NCBI RefSeq assembly: GCF_004006295.1
Contig: NZ_CP026096.1
Coordinates: forward strand, 1-61,312
From: Peribacillus asahii
GTDB lineage: Bacteria > Bacillota > Bacilli > Bacillales > DSM-1321
Direction of reading: 5' to 3'
Length of the DNA stretch: 61,312 nucleotides
Under the pieces are notes generated by a model. That model was given only the letters and a program-made list of their open reading frames with translations, had not been told where the DNA came from and searched no databases. Each line of letters opens with the position of its first letter. Position 1 is the first letter of the stretch. The translations under genes were made by a program, and so were the position numbers. Of this stretch, positions 8,489 through 16,262 are shown piece after piece.

Positions 8489-8885
8489 CAGTTATACCAC
8501 CTAGTTGCTTTTTTAAGTATGCTTCAATAAATATACGGTGAGCTGCCTTTCGAATACTACACTTCCATTTGTCAGCATAATCACCAATTCTTTGATATGT
8601 CACATGATCCACTTTGCAATGCACTGTATTTGGTTGATCTTGATAGGTGACGTCAGGGTATACGAAAATTTGTTCAAGCCCGAACATAAGTATTTCTGTT
8701 CCTAGTGCTGTTTTAGATCCATTCCAGTATCGTCGTGATTCTTTTCTTAAAATTAAATCTATATGCTCAGTGACAGGGATTTTTATATCGTGAAGTTTAT
8801 CTGAACGGATTTTTCTTTTTTTTGGTTCCTGATAATTTTTTTTTGAAGTGGAGAGAATCGGATTCAAATGTTTACTCTTCCCCAT
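8475..8885 (-). CDS. Small basic protein, ribbon-helix-helix-like
   Basis: 136 residues, very basic N-terminus (SKHLNPILSTSKKNYQEPKK, then KRKIRSDKLHD) followed by a beta-like stretch DIKIPVTEHIDLILRKESRR and helices, compatible with a DNA-binding fold. The start at 8885 is chosen because AAAGGAGA sits just upstream; an upstream TTG would overlap that site. First gene of the coupled pair with 7898-8488. Confidence 0.55.
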   Translation of the reverse strand: MGKSKHLNPILSTSKKNYQEPKKRKIRSDKLHDIKIPVTEHIDLILRKESRRYWNGSKTALGTEILMFGLEQIFVYPDVTYQDQPNTVHCKVDHVTYQRIGDYADKWKCSIRKAAHRIFIEAYLKKQLGGITDGEI

Positions 8886-9023
8886 TTTCCATTCTCCTTT
8901 CAAAATTGCTTTTTTTCTTTGGGTTGGTTGGTCATTTGGTCAAAAATCTACATTCTAAAGAGACTGGAGGGAGGTATAAATTGTTTATTTTAAGGTAATG
9001 ACTGTATCTTGAGGTGATTATAT

Positions 9024-9134
9024 ATGAGTAATGAAAAAAAGAACGGTATCACTAAAGAACAAGCAGTTAAGTTGGCTAACATAGCTCAGACTTTACATGA
9101 TATCAAGAACGTAACGGCAGTTAAAAATAAGTAA
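9024..9134 (+). CDS. Small protein, 36 residues
   Basis: A short frame starting at an ATG with a good GAGGTGATT ribosome binding site: MSNEKKNGITKEQAVKLANI then a short helix ending in VKNK. Soluble, basic, two helices. Unknown role; it is convergent with the gene ending at 9152. The ribosome binding site and helical pattern support real translation, but at this length the call stays tentative. Confidence 0.45.
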   Translation: MSNEKKNGITKEQAVKLANIAQTLHDIKNVTAVKNK

Positions 9135-9151
9135 TCGGAAATAGGTAAGTA

Positions 9152-9451
9152 TTAACCAATTACAATTTTGATACCACCTTGTTCTAAAACGAATATTGGT
9201 TTATTTGTATCTATTTTTATATAGTTTTGATCTTTCCAGTATCCATCGTCAGTAAGCCCCCAATTTGGGTGGGGGAGAGAGACGTCAGTAATTTTATATT
9301 TTTTAAGTATACTTTTATATTCTTCAGAATGGGCTGCTATGAACAACGCAAGGCGGATGATTTGGTTACGATCTAGACGAGTTGAATTAAATACTGAATC
9401 TACATATTCTTTAAAAACATCTGAGTATCGAACAGTAGGTCGATATACCAT
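9152..9451 (-). CDS. Hypothetical protein, ribbon-helix-helix-like N-terminus
   Basis: 99 residues. The first half (RPTVRYSDVFKEYVDSVFNS then TRLDRNQIIRLALFIAAHSE) looks like a strand followed by two helices as in ribbon-helix-helix repressors; the second half has aromatic and beta-rich character. It lies immediately upstream of, and divergent from, the conjugation operon, a usual site for a transfer regulator. Preceded by AAGGAGGAG. Function as a repressor of transfer is inference from position. Confidence 0.55.
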   Translation of the reverse strand: MVYRPTVRYSDVFKEYVDSVFNSTRLDRNQIIRLALFIAAHSEEYKSILKKYKITDVSLPHPNWGLTDDGYWKDQNYIKIDTNKPIFVLEQGGIKIVIG

Positions 9452-9727
9452 TTTTTACTCCTCCTTTCCTTTGTACATATATATATTAGGTCAATTGGTT
9501 AAAATACCATTCTGCCAAAAAGACGTTGAAAATCTTCTTATCAATGTCTTTTTTTATGTTGATTTTTATGCTTTTAATACAACAAATAGGTTGGTATTTT
9601 TCGAGGTTTTTTGATAGGTATATATAACCAAATTAGGAATGGAAGCGCTTACTTCTGTGAATATGGTTGTAAAAACCATATTATTGAATTACAATATAAA
9701 TATAAACTTGTAAGGAGGTGTTTTTGA
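9452..9727 (+). promoter_or_regulatory. Promoter region of the conjugation operon
   Basis: Non-coding. Contains a near-cre palindrome TGGAAGCGCTTACT at about 9640-9654 (12 of 14 to the CcpA consensus), an inverted repeat ATGGTTGT-AAAAACCAT near 9663-9680, and a 26-base AT-rich string at 9681-9706 that recurs exactly at 43887-43912 on the minus strand in front of the Pro-rich surface-protein gene. A perfect AAGGAGGTG follows before the ATG at 9728. Confidence 0.6.
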
Positions 9728-9964
9728 ATGAACCCATTTGATAAAATAGCCGCATTCTTAAACGATAGTGTAATCACAGGTCTGTTAAATATCGCTACTC
9801 CAATTGCTGTTATCGCCCTTATTATTTGTTGTCTTGGAGCTTGGATTGTGGGAGATGAATCAGCTAAAGCCGGATTTAAAAAAGGTATATGGTTCACTGC
9901 TATTGTAGCAATCGTATGTTTTTCAGCACCTTCCATTATGAAATGGATTGGAACAACGTTCTAA
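9728..9964 (+). CDS. VirB2/TrbC-like small membrane protein (candidate pilin-like subunit)
   Basis: 78 residues with two hydrophobic segments (about 18-40 and 54-72) joined by a short polar loop containing GDESAKAGFKKG. This length and topology match the VirB2/TrbC-type subunits that open type IV secretion operons of Gram-positive conjugative plasmids. The start follows AAGGAGGTG. First gene of the plus-strand operon running to 16166. The segment is short, so identity rests on topology and position. Confidence 0.7.
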   Translation: MNPFDKIAAFLNDSVITGLLNIATPIAVIALIICCLGAWIVGDESAKAGFKKGIWFTAIVAIVCFSAPSIMKWIGTTF

Positions 9965-9978
9965 TAGGGGGACTCCTT

Positions 9979-10314
9979 ATGAAAGAAGTAGGAAAGAAGA
10001 AATTTACGATCCCTCGACAAATAAGCAAGGAATTTCACGTATGGCGCTTCGTTACTTTTAAAGAAGCGCTATTACTTGCATTAGGGGGATTAATTGGATA
10101 TCTCTTATACGCTTATATGCTACCTTCTAGTAGTAGTACTCAAGTAAAAGTGTTTGTGATAGCGATACCTCCAACAATAATAGGTCTATGTTTATTCGTT
10201 AAACCAATTAAAGTACGAAAAAACATTAAACTGTTTCACTTTATAAAATGGAAAATTGATTTTAATAATCGACAAAAGGTTTTTTATTATAAAAAGAAAG
10301 GATTTAAGGAGTGA
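9979..10314 (+). CDS. PrgI/TrsC-family conjugal transfer membrane protein (VirB3-like)
   Basis: 111 residues. Begins MKEVGKKKFTIPRQISKEFH, the FxIPRxI signature typical of PrgI-family proteins, followed by two membrane segments (about 29-50 and 58-78) and a basic cytoplasmic tail. PrgI/TrsC proteins are thought to be the VirB3 equivalent, linking the VirB4 ATPase to the membrane channel. The start at 9979 is taken because AGGGGGAC lies just upstream; a longer frame from 9889 overlaps the previous gene. Confidence 0.85.
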   Translation: MKEVGKKKFTIPRQISKEFHVWRFVTFKEALLLALGGLIGYLLYAYMLPSSSSTQVKVFVIAIPPTIIGLCLFVKPIKVRKNIKLFHFIKWKIDFNNRQKVFYYKKKGFKE

Positions 10315-10318
10315 ATTT

Positions 10319-11002
10319 ATGTTTGGGAAGAAAAAGGAGAAAGATAGTGAAAAAACGGTTCAAGATCTAATCCCTATTCGTAACATTTATAACGAAATGA
10401 TTGAAACAACGGATAATAGATTAATAAAAGTATTATCCGTTTCTGCTGTTAATATCTCTTTAATGTCACATAGTGAACAGAATGAGGTATTTGAAAGTTA
10501 CGAAAACTTTTTAAATACTATAGATGCTCCTATTCAGATTAGTAGAGTATCTAGTCCTGTAAACTTAAAAGATTACATTGCTGATCTTCAATTAACATTA
10601 AAAAAGACTGAAAATCCATATAAAAAGAAAATTTTAAAAAGTTACATTTGGTATGCCAATAATATTCAAGAAGACCGGGATATGATTAGAAGAAATCGTT
10701 ATATTGTTATCGATCAATCATTTAGTGGCGAAAAGTCTAAAGATGAAGCAATTAGAACACTAAAGATAAGAATTGATGATTATAAAATAAAAATCGAAGA
10801 AATGTTAAGAAGTCCTAAGTTAGAAGTAAGAGAACTATCTAATAAAGAACTAGAAAAATATATTCATATGTTTTTCGATTATGAAAATGCTCAAATTTCA
10901 GCCCTGGAAGATGAAGTAAGTACAGCGTATGTCATTGGGAGAAGAAATCTTATTGATACAGTAGAAAAATTAAAAGCAGAAGAAAACTATTATGTACGTT
11001 AG
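10319..11002 (+). CDS. TrsD-like conjugal transfer protein
   Basis: 227 residues, soluble. Starts at an ATG behind TAAGGAG, four bases after the preceding stop. It contains the segment DLIPIRNIYNEMIETTDNRL, typical of the TrsD/TraD-type proteins encoded just before VirB4 in pSK41/pGO1-like transfer regions, which resemble the N-terminal domain of VirB4. Likely a cytoplasmic or peripheral partner of the VirB4 ATPase. Eleven bases separate it from virB4. Confidence 0.75.
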   Translation: MFGKKKEKDSEKTVQDLIPIRNIYNEMIETTDNRLIKVLSVSAVNISLMSHSEQNEVFESYENFLNTIDAPIQISRVSSPVNLKDYIADLQLTLKKTENPYKKKILKSYIWYANNIQEDRDMIRRNRYIVIDQSFSGEKSKDEAIRTLKIRIDDYKIKIEEMLRSPKLEVRELSNKELEKYIHMFFDYENAQISALEDEVSTAYVIGRRNLIDTVEKLKAEENYYVR

Positions 11003-11013
11003 GAGTTGATAAA

Positions 11014-12990
11014 ATGATGAAATTTTTATCTAAGTTAAAAGGGAAAAAGCAGGAAGAAGCTTCCCTTGAAAACTTTGTAGACGAACATAGTACATTTTTG
11101 GATATATTGTCTCCTGATAGCATCGAAGAACACGATACATACATGAGATTTGGCAGCAACTACGTTAGAACATTAGCAGTAGCTCATTTCTCTAATAATG
11201 TAACTAGTGGTTTTTTAGAAAAGTTACATAGTATCGGTTCAAATGTTTCTGTTGTTCATCACATTGAACCTACATCAGCCGAAGCAATGATAAGGTCTTT
11301 AGATAAAGCCATTGTAGAATATAACAGTCAATTGATGGATGCAAAACTAAAAACCTCTGAACGTCAAACCATTGAAAATAACATTAAAGATGCAACCATT
11401 TTATTAGATAATCTCACCAGTTCAAATTCGGAATTGTTTAATGAACATATGCTTATTCATATTCAGGCCCTTTCTTTAGAAGAATTAAACCGAGTCACTC
11501 ATACGGTTAAAACTATGACCAATCGTCATTTAAAAGCTATCACACCCACAAATCGAATGTTTGATGCGTTTGAATCAGTCCTTCCTATAAACAAAAATAA
11601 AGTAAAAGAGCTTACTTATCGAAATTTCGATGCAGAAGCCTTATCCTCCCTATTCCCTTTTGATGAAAGTGAAGTAATAGCTGAAAAAGGAATTATCAAA
11701 GGGCGAAATTTAAAAACGAGTAGCATAGTAATGGTTAACCACGATGAATTACTAAATAGACATGAATATATCTGTGGACCAAGTGGATCTGGTAAAAGTA
11801 CGTATCTTTTCGGAGATATGATGCGACGTTGGATTCAAGGTGTAAGAATTAGAGTTATCGATCCAAAGGGCGAATTTGGAAATAAATTCACACGTATTGG
11901 AGGGGAATGGATTAAAATTTCACCTATGAATGATACAGTTATCAATCCTTTTGAAATTATGAATACAAAAATCATTAGAAATGAAGATGGGAATGTTATT
12001 GAAACATCATTGCTGCATCGTAAAATTTCTAATTTAAAAACGTTATTCACTCTTATGTATTCAGATTTAAAAGATGATCCAGTAGCTAAAGCATTATTAG
12101 AAAAAGCTTTAGTAAAAACCTATCAAGAACAGAAAAAATCTATTTCATGGGATACAGATTTTTCAACATTAACATCTAGTGATTATCCAACTATGGGTGA
12201 TTTATATAAAGTCATTGAAAAATTATTAAGGGAAAATGAAGAATATAAGCCTTTAAATGGTTTATATCAAGTCCTTTACCAATACGTTGAAGGGTCTTAT
12301 TCAAAAGCTATGAATGGTCATACAAATGTTGATTTATCTAATGATTTAATAACTTTTGATTTGTTTGATTTGAAAGGTGAAGAAGACTTACAAAAAGTAG
12401 CCATGTATAACATTCTTACATTTTTAGAAGAAGATGCAGTAAAGGACAAAGAAATTGTTCAAATATATGTTGATGAAGCGCACATACTTGCAGATCCGCG
12501 CAACCCACTAGCCATGAAATTTCTATCAGATATGTATAAGCTACTTCGTTCATTTAATAGTGGAGTCACGTCTGCTACACAACAAGTAGGTGACTTTTTA
12601 TCAGCCGTTGAGGGAACAAGAAACTACGGTGAAGCGATTATCTTAAACTCTGTATCTAAATTATATCTTCCGATGTCTAGAGAAGAATTAAATACAATTA
12701 TGAGTAAAACATCGGAGAATTTCTCTGAAGAAGAACAACAGATTTTAATAATAAAAGATGCAGACCGTAAAAAAAGTGCCGGCAAGGGTGTTTATATTGT
12801 TGGTTCTACAAAAGTTTCGTTACAAGTACAACTAACCCCTATCGAGCTTCAATTATGGGATAAACCAAGAATGGAAGTCGAATATCAACATGTTAAAAAC
12901 AATGATGATATATTGCTACCAGAAGTCAATCTAAGAACAAGAAACTTTGAAGAAGAACAAGAAACTTTAGAACCTGTTCTAGTTAATTAG
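11014..12990 (+). CDS. VirB4/TrsE-family type IV secretion ATPase
   Basis: 658 residues. The Walker A motif GPSGSGKST is near residue 253, followed by RIRVIDPKGEFG, and the Walker B region YVDEAHIL is near residue 487, with an ATQQVGDF motif just after. The N-terminal 220 residues form the usual VirB4 membrane-interacting domain. It energises assembly of the channel and substrate transfer at the cytoplasmic face. Part of the tightly packed transfer operon (gaps of about 11 bases on each side). Length and motifs are complete. Confidence 0.95.
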   Translation: MMKFLSKLKGKKQEEASLENFVDEHSTFLDILSPDSIEEHDTYMRFGSNYVRTLAVAHFSNNVTSGFLEKLHSIGSNVSVVHHIEPTSAEAMIRSLDKAIVEYNSQLMDAKLKTSERQTIENNIKDATILLDNLTSSNSELFNEHMLIHIQALSLEELNRVTHTVKTMTNRHLKAITPTNRMFDAFESVLPINKNKVKELTYRNFDAEALSSLFPFDESEVIAEKGIIKGRNLKTSSIVMVNHDELLNRHEYICGPSGSGKSTYLFGDMMRRWIQGVRIRVIDPKGEFGNKFTRIGGEWIKISPMNDTVINPFEIMNTKIIRNEDGNVIETSLLHRKISNLKTLFTLMYSDLKDDPVAKALLEKALVKTYQEQKKSISWDTDFSTLTSSDYPTMGDLYKVIEKLLRENEEYKPLNGLYQVLYQYVEGSYSKAMNGHTNVDLSNDLITFDLFDLKGEEDLQKVAMYNILTFLEEDAVKDKEIVQIYVDEAHILADPRNPLAMKFLSDMYKLLRSFNSGVTSATQQVGDFLSAVEGTRNYGEAIILNSVSKLYLPMSREELNTIMSKTSENFSEEEQQILIIKDADRKKSAGKGVYIVGSTKVSLQVQLTPIELQLWDKPRMEVEYQHVKNNDDILLPEVNLRTRNFEEEQETLEPVLVN

Positions 12991-13001
12991 TAGGTGATGA
13001 T

Positions 13002-14051
13002 ATGTTCTCAACAACAGCTAAAGTAGGTTTATTTGCAGCAAAGGAATGGAAATGGATTATTGGTGGTATTGTAATCCTCTTTTGTGTAATTGTTATGGGG
13101 ATTATCGGTATGGGTACTTCAACAAAAGAAGAAAGTACTGAATTTGGCGAATTTGGCATTCAAGAATTATCTCCCGAAGTTTTAGCTTATCAACCACTTA
13201 TAGAAGCTGAATTAAAAAAATACGGTTTAGAAAATCTTACACCTGTACTTTTAGCGATCCTTCAACAAGAATCTGGTGGAGTTCTAAGTCGAGATATATT
13301 TCAAGCATCTGAAAGCTTAGGATTACCTCCTAACACGATTACCGACCCGTTATATTCGATTCAGGTAGGTGTAAAATATTTTGTGAGTGTTTATAACAAT
13401 GGAAAAGAAAAAGGTGTCGATATACAAAGCATAGTGCAAAGTTATAATTTTGGTGGGGGGTATATCGGCTACGCTTCCTCAAATGGTGGTGTCCATTCAG
13501 AAGATCTTGCAAAGCAATTTTCATCCTTACAAATGAAAAAGTATCCGGGACAGTACACATGTGGTGGAGATACAAGTAACTTCCGTTATCCGTATTGCTA
13601 TGGCGATTGGAGTTATGCAACCAAAGTATTTAGTTATATTTCTACAGCTACTTCAGCAGTAGCTACTGGTTCACCTTTAGGTCAAGAATCATACGAAGCT
13701 TTAATAAATGAAGTAGAAAAATTTGAAGGGTATCCATATGCTTGGGGTGGTTCAACTCCTAGTACAAGTTTTGATTGTAGTGGCTTAATGAAATGGGCCT
13801 TTGAGAAAATTGGGTATAAGTTACCGAGGACAGCCCAATTACAATACGAAGCTACAAAAAGGATAAAAAAAGAAGAATTGAAGCCTGGGGATTTAATATT
13901 TTTTAAAACTGCTAGTTATAATCCAGTTACTCACGTGGGCATATATGTTGGAAATAATAAAATGTATGATGCTAACAATGGTGGAATTGGATATTCAGAG
14001 CTTAATAACTACTGGGCTCCCAAAATCGTAGGTTATGGTCGTGTGAGTTAA
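13002..14051 (+). CDS. Bifunctional cell-wall hydrolase (lysozyme-like + NlpC/P60), CwlT/TrsG type
   Basis: 349 residues: one membrane segment at about 18-40, a lysozyme-like domain at about 55-205 (PVLLAILQQESGG contains the catalytic glutamate region; QSYNFGGGYI and the YPYCYGDWSYA stretch are typical), and a C-terminal NlpC/P60 peptidase at about 230-349 with the catalytic Cys in FDCSGLMKWAF and His in VTHVGIYVG. It locally opens peptidoglycan for the transfer channel, as CwlT does in ICEBs1 and VirB1 in Gram-negatives. Anchored outside the membrane. Confidence 0.93.
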   Translation: MFSTTAKVGLFAAKEWKWIIGGIVILFCVIVMGIIGMGTSTKEESTEFGEFGIQELSPEVLAYQPLIEAELKKYGLENLTPVLLAILQQESGGVLSRDIFQASESLGLPPNTITDPLYSIQVGVKYFVSVYNNGKEKGVDIQSIVQSYNFGGGYIGYASSNGGVHSEDLAKQFSSLQMKKYPGQYTCGGDTSNFRYPYCYGDWSYATKVFSYISTATSAVATGSPLGQESYEALINEVEKFEGYPYAWGGSTPSTSFDCSGLMKWAFEKIGYKLPRTAQLQYEATKRIKKEELKPGDLIFFKTASYNPVTHVGIYVGNNKMYDANNGGIGYSELNNYWAPKIVGYGRVS

Positions 14052-14066
14052 TGGATCGAGGTGTAA

Positions 14067-14600
14067 ATGGTGAATTTTAAACAGATTTTACCTTATGTAC
14101 TACTTATAGCTGCATTAATTTTTGGTGGGTATCAATTTAAGCAACATCAGGACTTAAAAGATGAATTCTCTAAATTGGATAATAAATATAATGCGTTGAG
14201 TAGCAATAGCAAAGTAGAAGTTCAAGATGATGCCATTAATTTTTTAGAAGCCTTTTATACCTATAAAGATAGGCCAAAAAGGGAAAATATTAATGGATTG
14301 ACTACAAAAGAAGTTCAAGATACCCTTTTTCAAACTTATGAAGTATTAGATAAAGAATTTGAAATGCCAAAGGATCTTGAATATAAAAGTGAGATTGAAA
14401 ATGTTACAGTTTATCATGCAAGAGATGAGTATGATACGAAAGCAAAGGTACTAGCTACTTTTGAATCAATAATCACTATTAATGGGAAGAAAAGTCATAG
14501 TAAATCAATTGCTGAAATTAATCTTGAATTAAAAAATAAAAAGTGGATTATAACTCAATACAAAACACTAAATGATGTATCTAATTTTGAAGGTAATTAA
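14067..14600 (+). CDS. VirB8-like conjugal transfer membrane protein
   Basis: 177 residues: a single membrane segment at about 6-24, a short coiled coil, and a C-terminal extracellular domain of mixed alpha/beta that ends with a strand pattern (KWIITQYKTLNDVS) typical of the NTF2-like VirB8/TcpC/TraM fold. Such proteins scaffold the channel outside the membrane. The start follows GAGGTG with a short spacing; a GTG three bases on is an equally possible start. Sequence identity to named families is weak, so the role comes from topology and operon position. Confidence 0.65.
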   Translation: MVNFKQILPYVLLIAALIFGGYQFKQHQDLKDEFSKLDNKYNALSSNSKVEVQDDAINFLEAFYTYKDRPKRENINGLTTKEVQDTLFQTYEVLDKEFEMPKDLEYKSEIENVTVYHARDEYDTKAKVLATFESIITINGKKSHSKSIAEINLELKNKKWIITQYKTLNDVSNFEGN

Positions 14601-14617
14601 ACAGGGGGGAGAATGAA

Positions 14618-15610
14618 TTGGTTTTTAATAAAAAGAAAAGAAAAAATAAAATTTTCGTGTCAATATCGATAGTTTTCCTCCTTGTGTTAGCATTAAATAC
14701 TTTTGTGGTAAATGATGTAGCATATGCAGAAGAAACTGCTGAATCTGTTGATTTAAGTTGTGATACTTTTGACTTTAGTTGTAAAATACGAGAATTTTTA
14801 TTGAATGTTGTACAAGGAGCTATAAATTATAGTGTACAACAATTAGATGTTTTTATAATTGAACCTAGTACCATCTTAGACAATCCAACTATAAGTGGAT
14901 TTTACGATCAAGCATATGACTTTTTCTTCGCTTTGTTAGGAGTGATTTTCCTTTATAAATTAGTAGAAATATTAGCAACTGCTGATCCAGAAGGAAGGGG
15001 AGTTATTAGAGAAAAATTAGTCACATTAGTATTTACGATTGGCTTTGCATACAGTTTCAAATGGATATTTGAATCTCTTCTTAAATTTAACAATTGGTTT
15101 ATTCAAGGTCTATTAAATGGATACAAACTAGAATTTAGTACATTTAAGTATGATGCTACTAAAGTTCAAGAAGCTGAGATCAATTTGATTTTTATGTGTA
15201 TCTTAGCCTTGATATTGGCTATTTTATTCTTCATTTTGTTAATCCAAATGGCAATAAGATTTGCTGAATTAGGATTTGCATTAGCTATAGCTCCTATATG
15301 TATCGCAACTAATTTAAGTGATAATTTTAATTTATTACCGAGCTTTTGGAAAAATCTCATGAGTATTATCTTTACTCAAAGTGTTCAAATCTTATTAATT
15401 TTATTTATGGCCAAATTCTTTTCCGAAGGAAGTATATGGGATGCGCAAAAAATTATATTTGGTATTGGATATATGGTCTTAGTCGTTAAATCACCACATG
15501 TAGTTAAAGAACTTATGTATAGCTCTGGAACAGGTCGAACAGTAGGTGGAATTGGTACTGGTGCAGTATCTACTGTTGCTAAAACAGCAATTCTCCGTAA
15601 GGTGAAATAA
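14618..15610 (+). CDS. VirB6/TrbL-like polytopic channel protein
   Basis: 330 residues starting at TTG behind AGGGGGGAG. It has a cleavable signal peptide ending about VAYA, then a Cys-containing extracellular segment, and at least five hydrophobic segments (about 100-122, 130-150, 190-215, 222-240, 255-280), ending in a Gly-rich basic tail. This resembles VirB6/TrbL inner-membrane channel subunits of Gram-positive systems, with the segment ELGFALAIAPICIA typical of that family. Confidence 0.8.
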   Translation: MVFNKKKRKNKIFVSISIVFLLVLALNTFVVNDVAYAEETAESVDLSCDTFDFSCKIREFLLNVVQGAINYSVQQLDVFIIEPSTILDNPTISGFYDQAYDFFFALLGVIFLYKLVEILATADPEGRGVIREKLVTLVFTIGFAYSFKWIFESLLKFNNWFIQGLLNGYKLEFSTFKYDATKVQEAEINLIFMCILALILAILFFILLIQMAIRFAELGFALAIAPICIATNLSDNFNLLPSFWKNLMSIIFTQSVQILLILFMAKFFSEGSIWDAQKIIFGIGYMVLVVKSPHVVKELMYSSGTGRTVGGIGTGAVSTVAKTAILRKVK

Positions 15611-15632
15611 ATATGATGAAAGGGCGCTTCAT

Positions 15633-15812
15633 ATGAATATTTTATTAAACTTAACAATGTTGCTGCTACTTATCATTTTTGGATTTTATAGATTAACCAA
15701 AGATAGTCCTGAAAAAAGGTCTGCATTATTAAATAACCTAAAGAATACACCCAAAAACTTCTATGAAAATTGTAAAATAGTAATAGGAAAATTCAAAAAT
15801 AAAGAATTGTAG
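15633..15812 (+). CDS. Small single-pass membrane protein in the transfer operon
   Basis: 59 residues: one N-terminal hydrophobic segment (LLNLTMLLLLIIFGFYRL) followed by a basic cytoplasmic tail. It starts 23 bases after the VirB6-like stop, and its stop falls ten bases before the ATG of the lipoprotein gene, so it is translated as part of the operon. No family recognised; small single-pass proteins of this kind are common in transfer regions. Confidence 0.6.
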   Translation: MNILLNLTMLLLLIIFGFYRLTKDSPEKRSALLNNLKNTPKNFYENCKIVIGKFKNKEL

Positions 15813-15821
15813 GTGTATCTT

Positions 15822-16166
15822 ATGAAAAAAATTTTAACTTTAACAACTATGACTATTTTGTTGACTGCATGTGGTAATGAAACTTCTTCTAACTCATTTA
15901 ATGGAACGTGGGAAAAAGTTGATGCCGAAGAAGCAGGGTGTCGAGATTCCTTTACTTTCAAAGAAGATAACAAATTTGAAGTTCAAAACTCTAGATTACA
16001 AGGTGGCAAAAAGCTTACTGGAACATATAAAAATATAGAAGGTAACGATTATGAATTTGATTATAGTGAAGGAACTAACACATTTAATATTGAAGTAAAT
16101 GATGATACGATGAGTGTTCAAATGGCAGGTAGTGATAATGTTTGTGAATATAATAAAGTTAATTAG
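15822..16166 (+). CDS. Lipoprotein of the transfer operon (TraH/TrsH-like position)
   Basis: 114 residues. A signal peptide ends in the lipobox LLTAC, giving a mature lipoprotein of about 98 residues beginning CGNETSSNSFNGTWEK, with two further Cys that could form a disulfide (GCRDS and NVCEY). Start at ATG 15822 behind AGGTG. Last gene of the operon, followed by a terminator. pSK41-type systems carry a lipoprotein (TraH) in a similar place; homology beyond position is not claimed. The fold looks like a small beta barrel (repeated short strands). Confidence 0.75.
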   Translation: MKKILTLTTMTILLTACGNETSSNSFNGTWEKVDAEEAGCRDSFTFKEDNKFEVQNSRLQGGKKLTGTYKNIEGNDYEFDYSEGTNTFNIEVNDDTMSVQMAGSDNVCEYNKVN

Positions 16167-16169
16167 AAC

Positions 16170-16204
16170 AAAGTAGCTAAGTACTTGGCTGCTTTATTTT
16201 TTTA
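16170..16204 (+). terminator. Rho-independent terminator of the transfer operon
   Basis: AAAGTAGC pairs with GCTGCTTT around an 11-base loop and runs into a long T stretch. A second hairpin AGCAGC...GCTGCT at about 16226-16254 lies between the convergent lipoprotein and topoisomerase genes. Confidence 0.8.
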
Positions 16205-16262
16205 GTTATTGTGGATATAGAAAGATTAAGCAGCCGATATTTAAATTATCAGCTGCTAGTTT

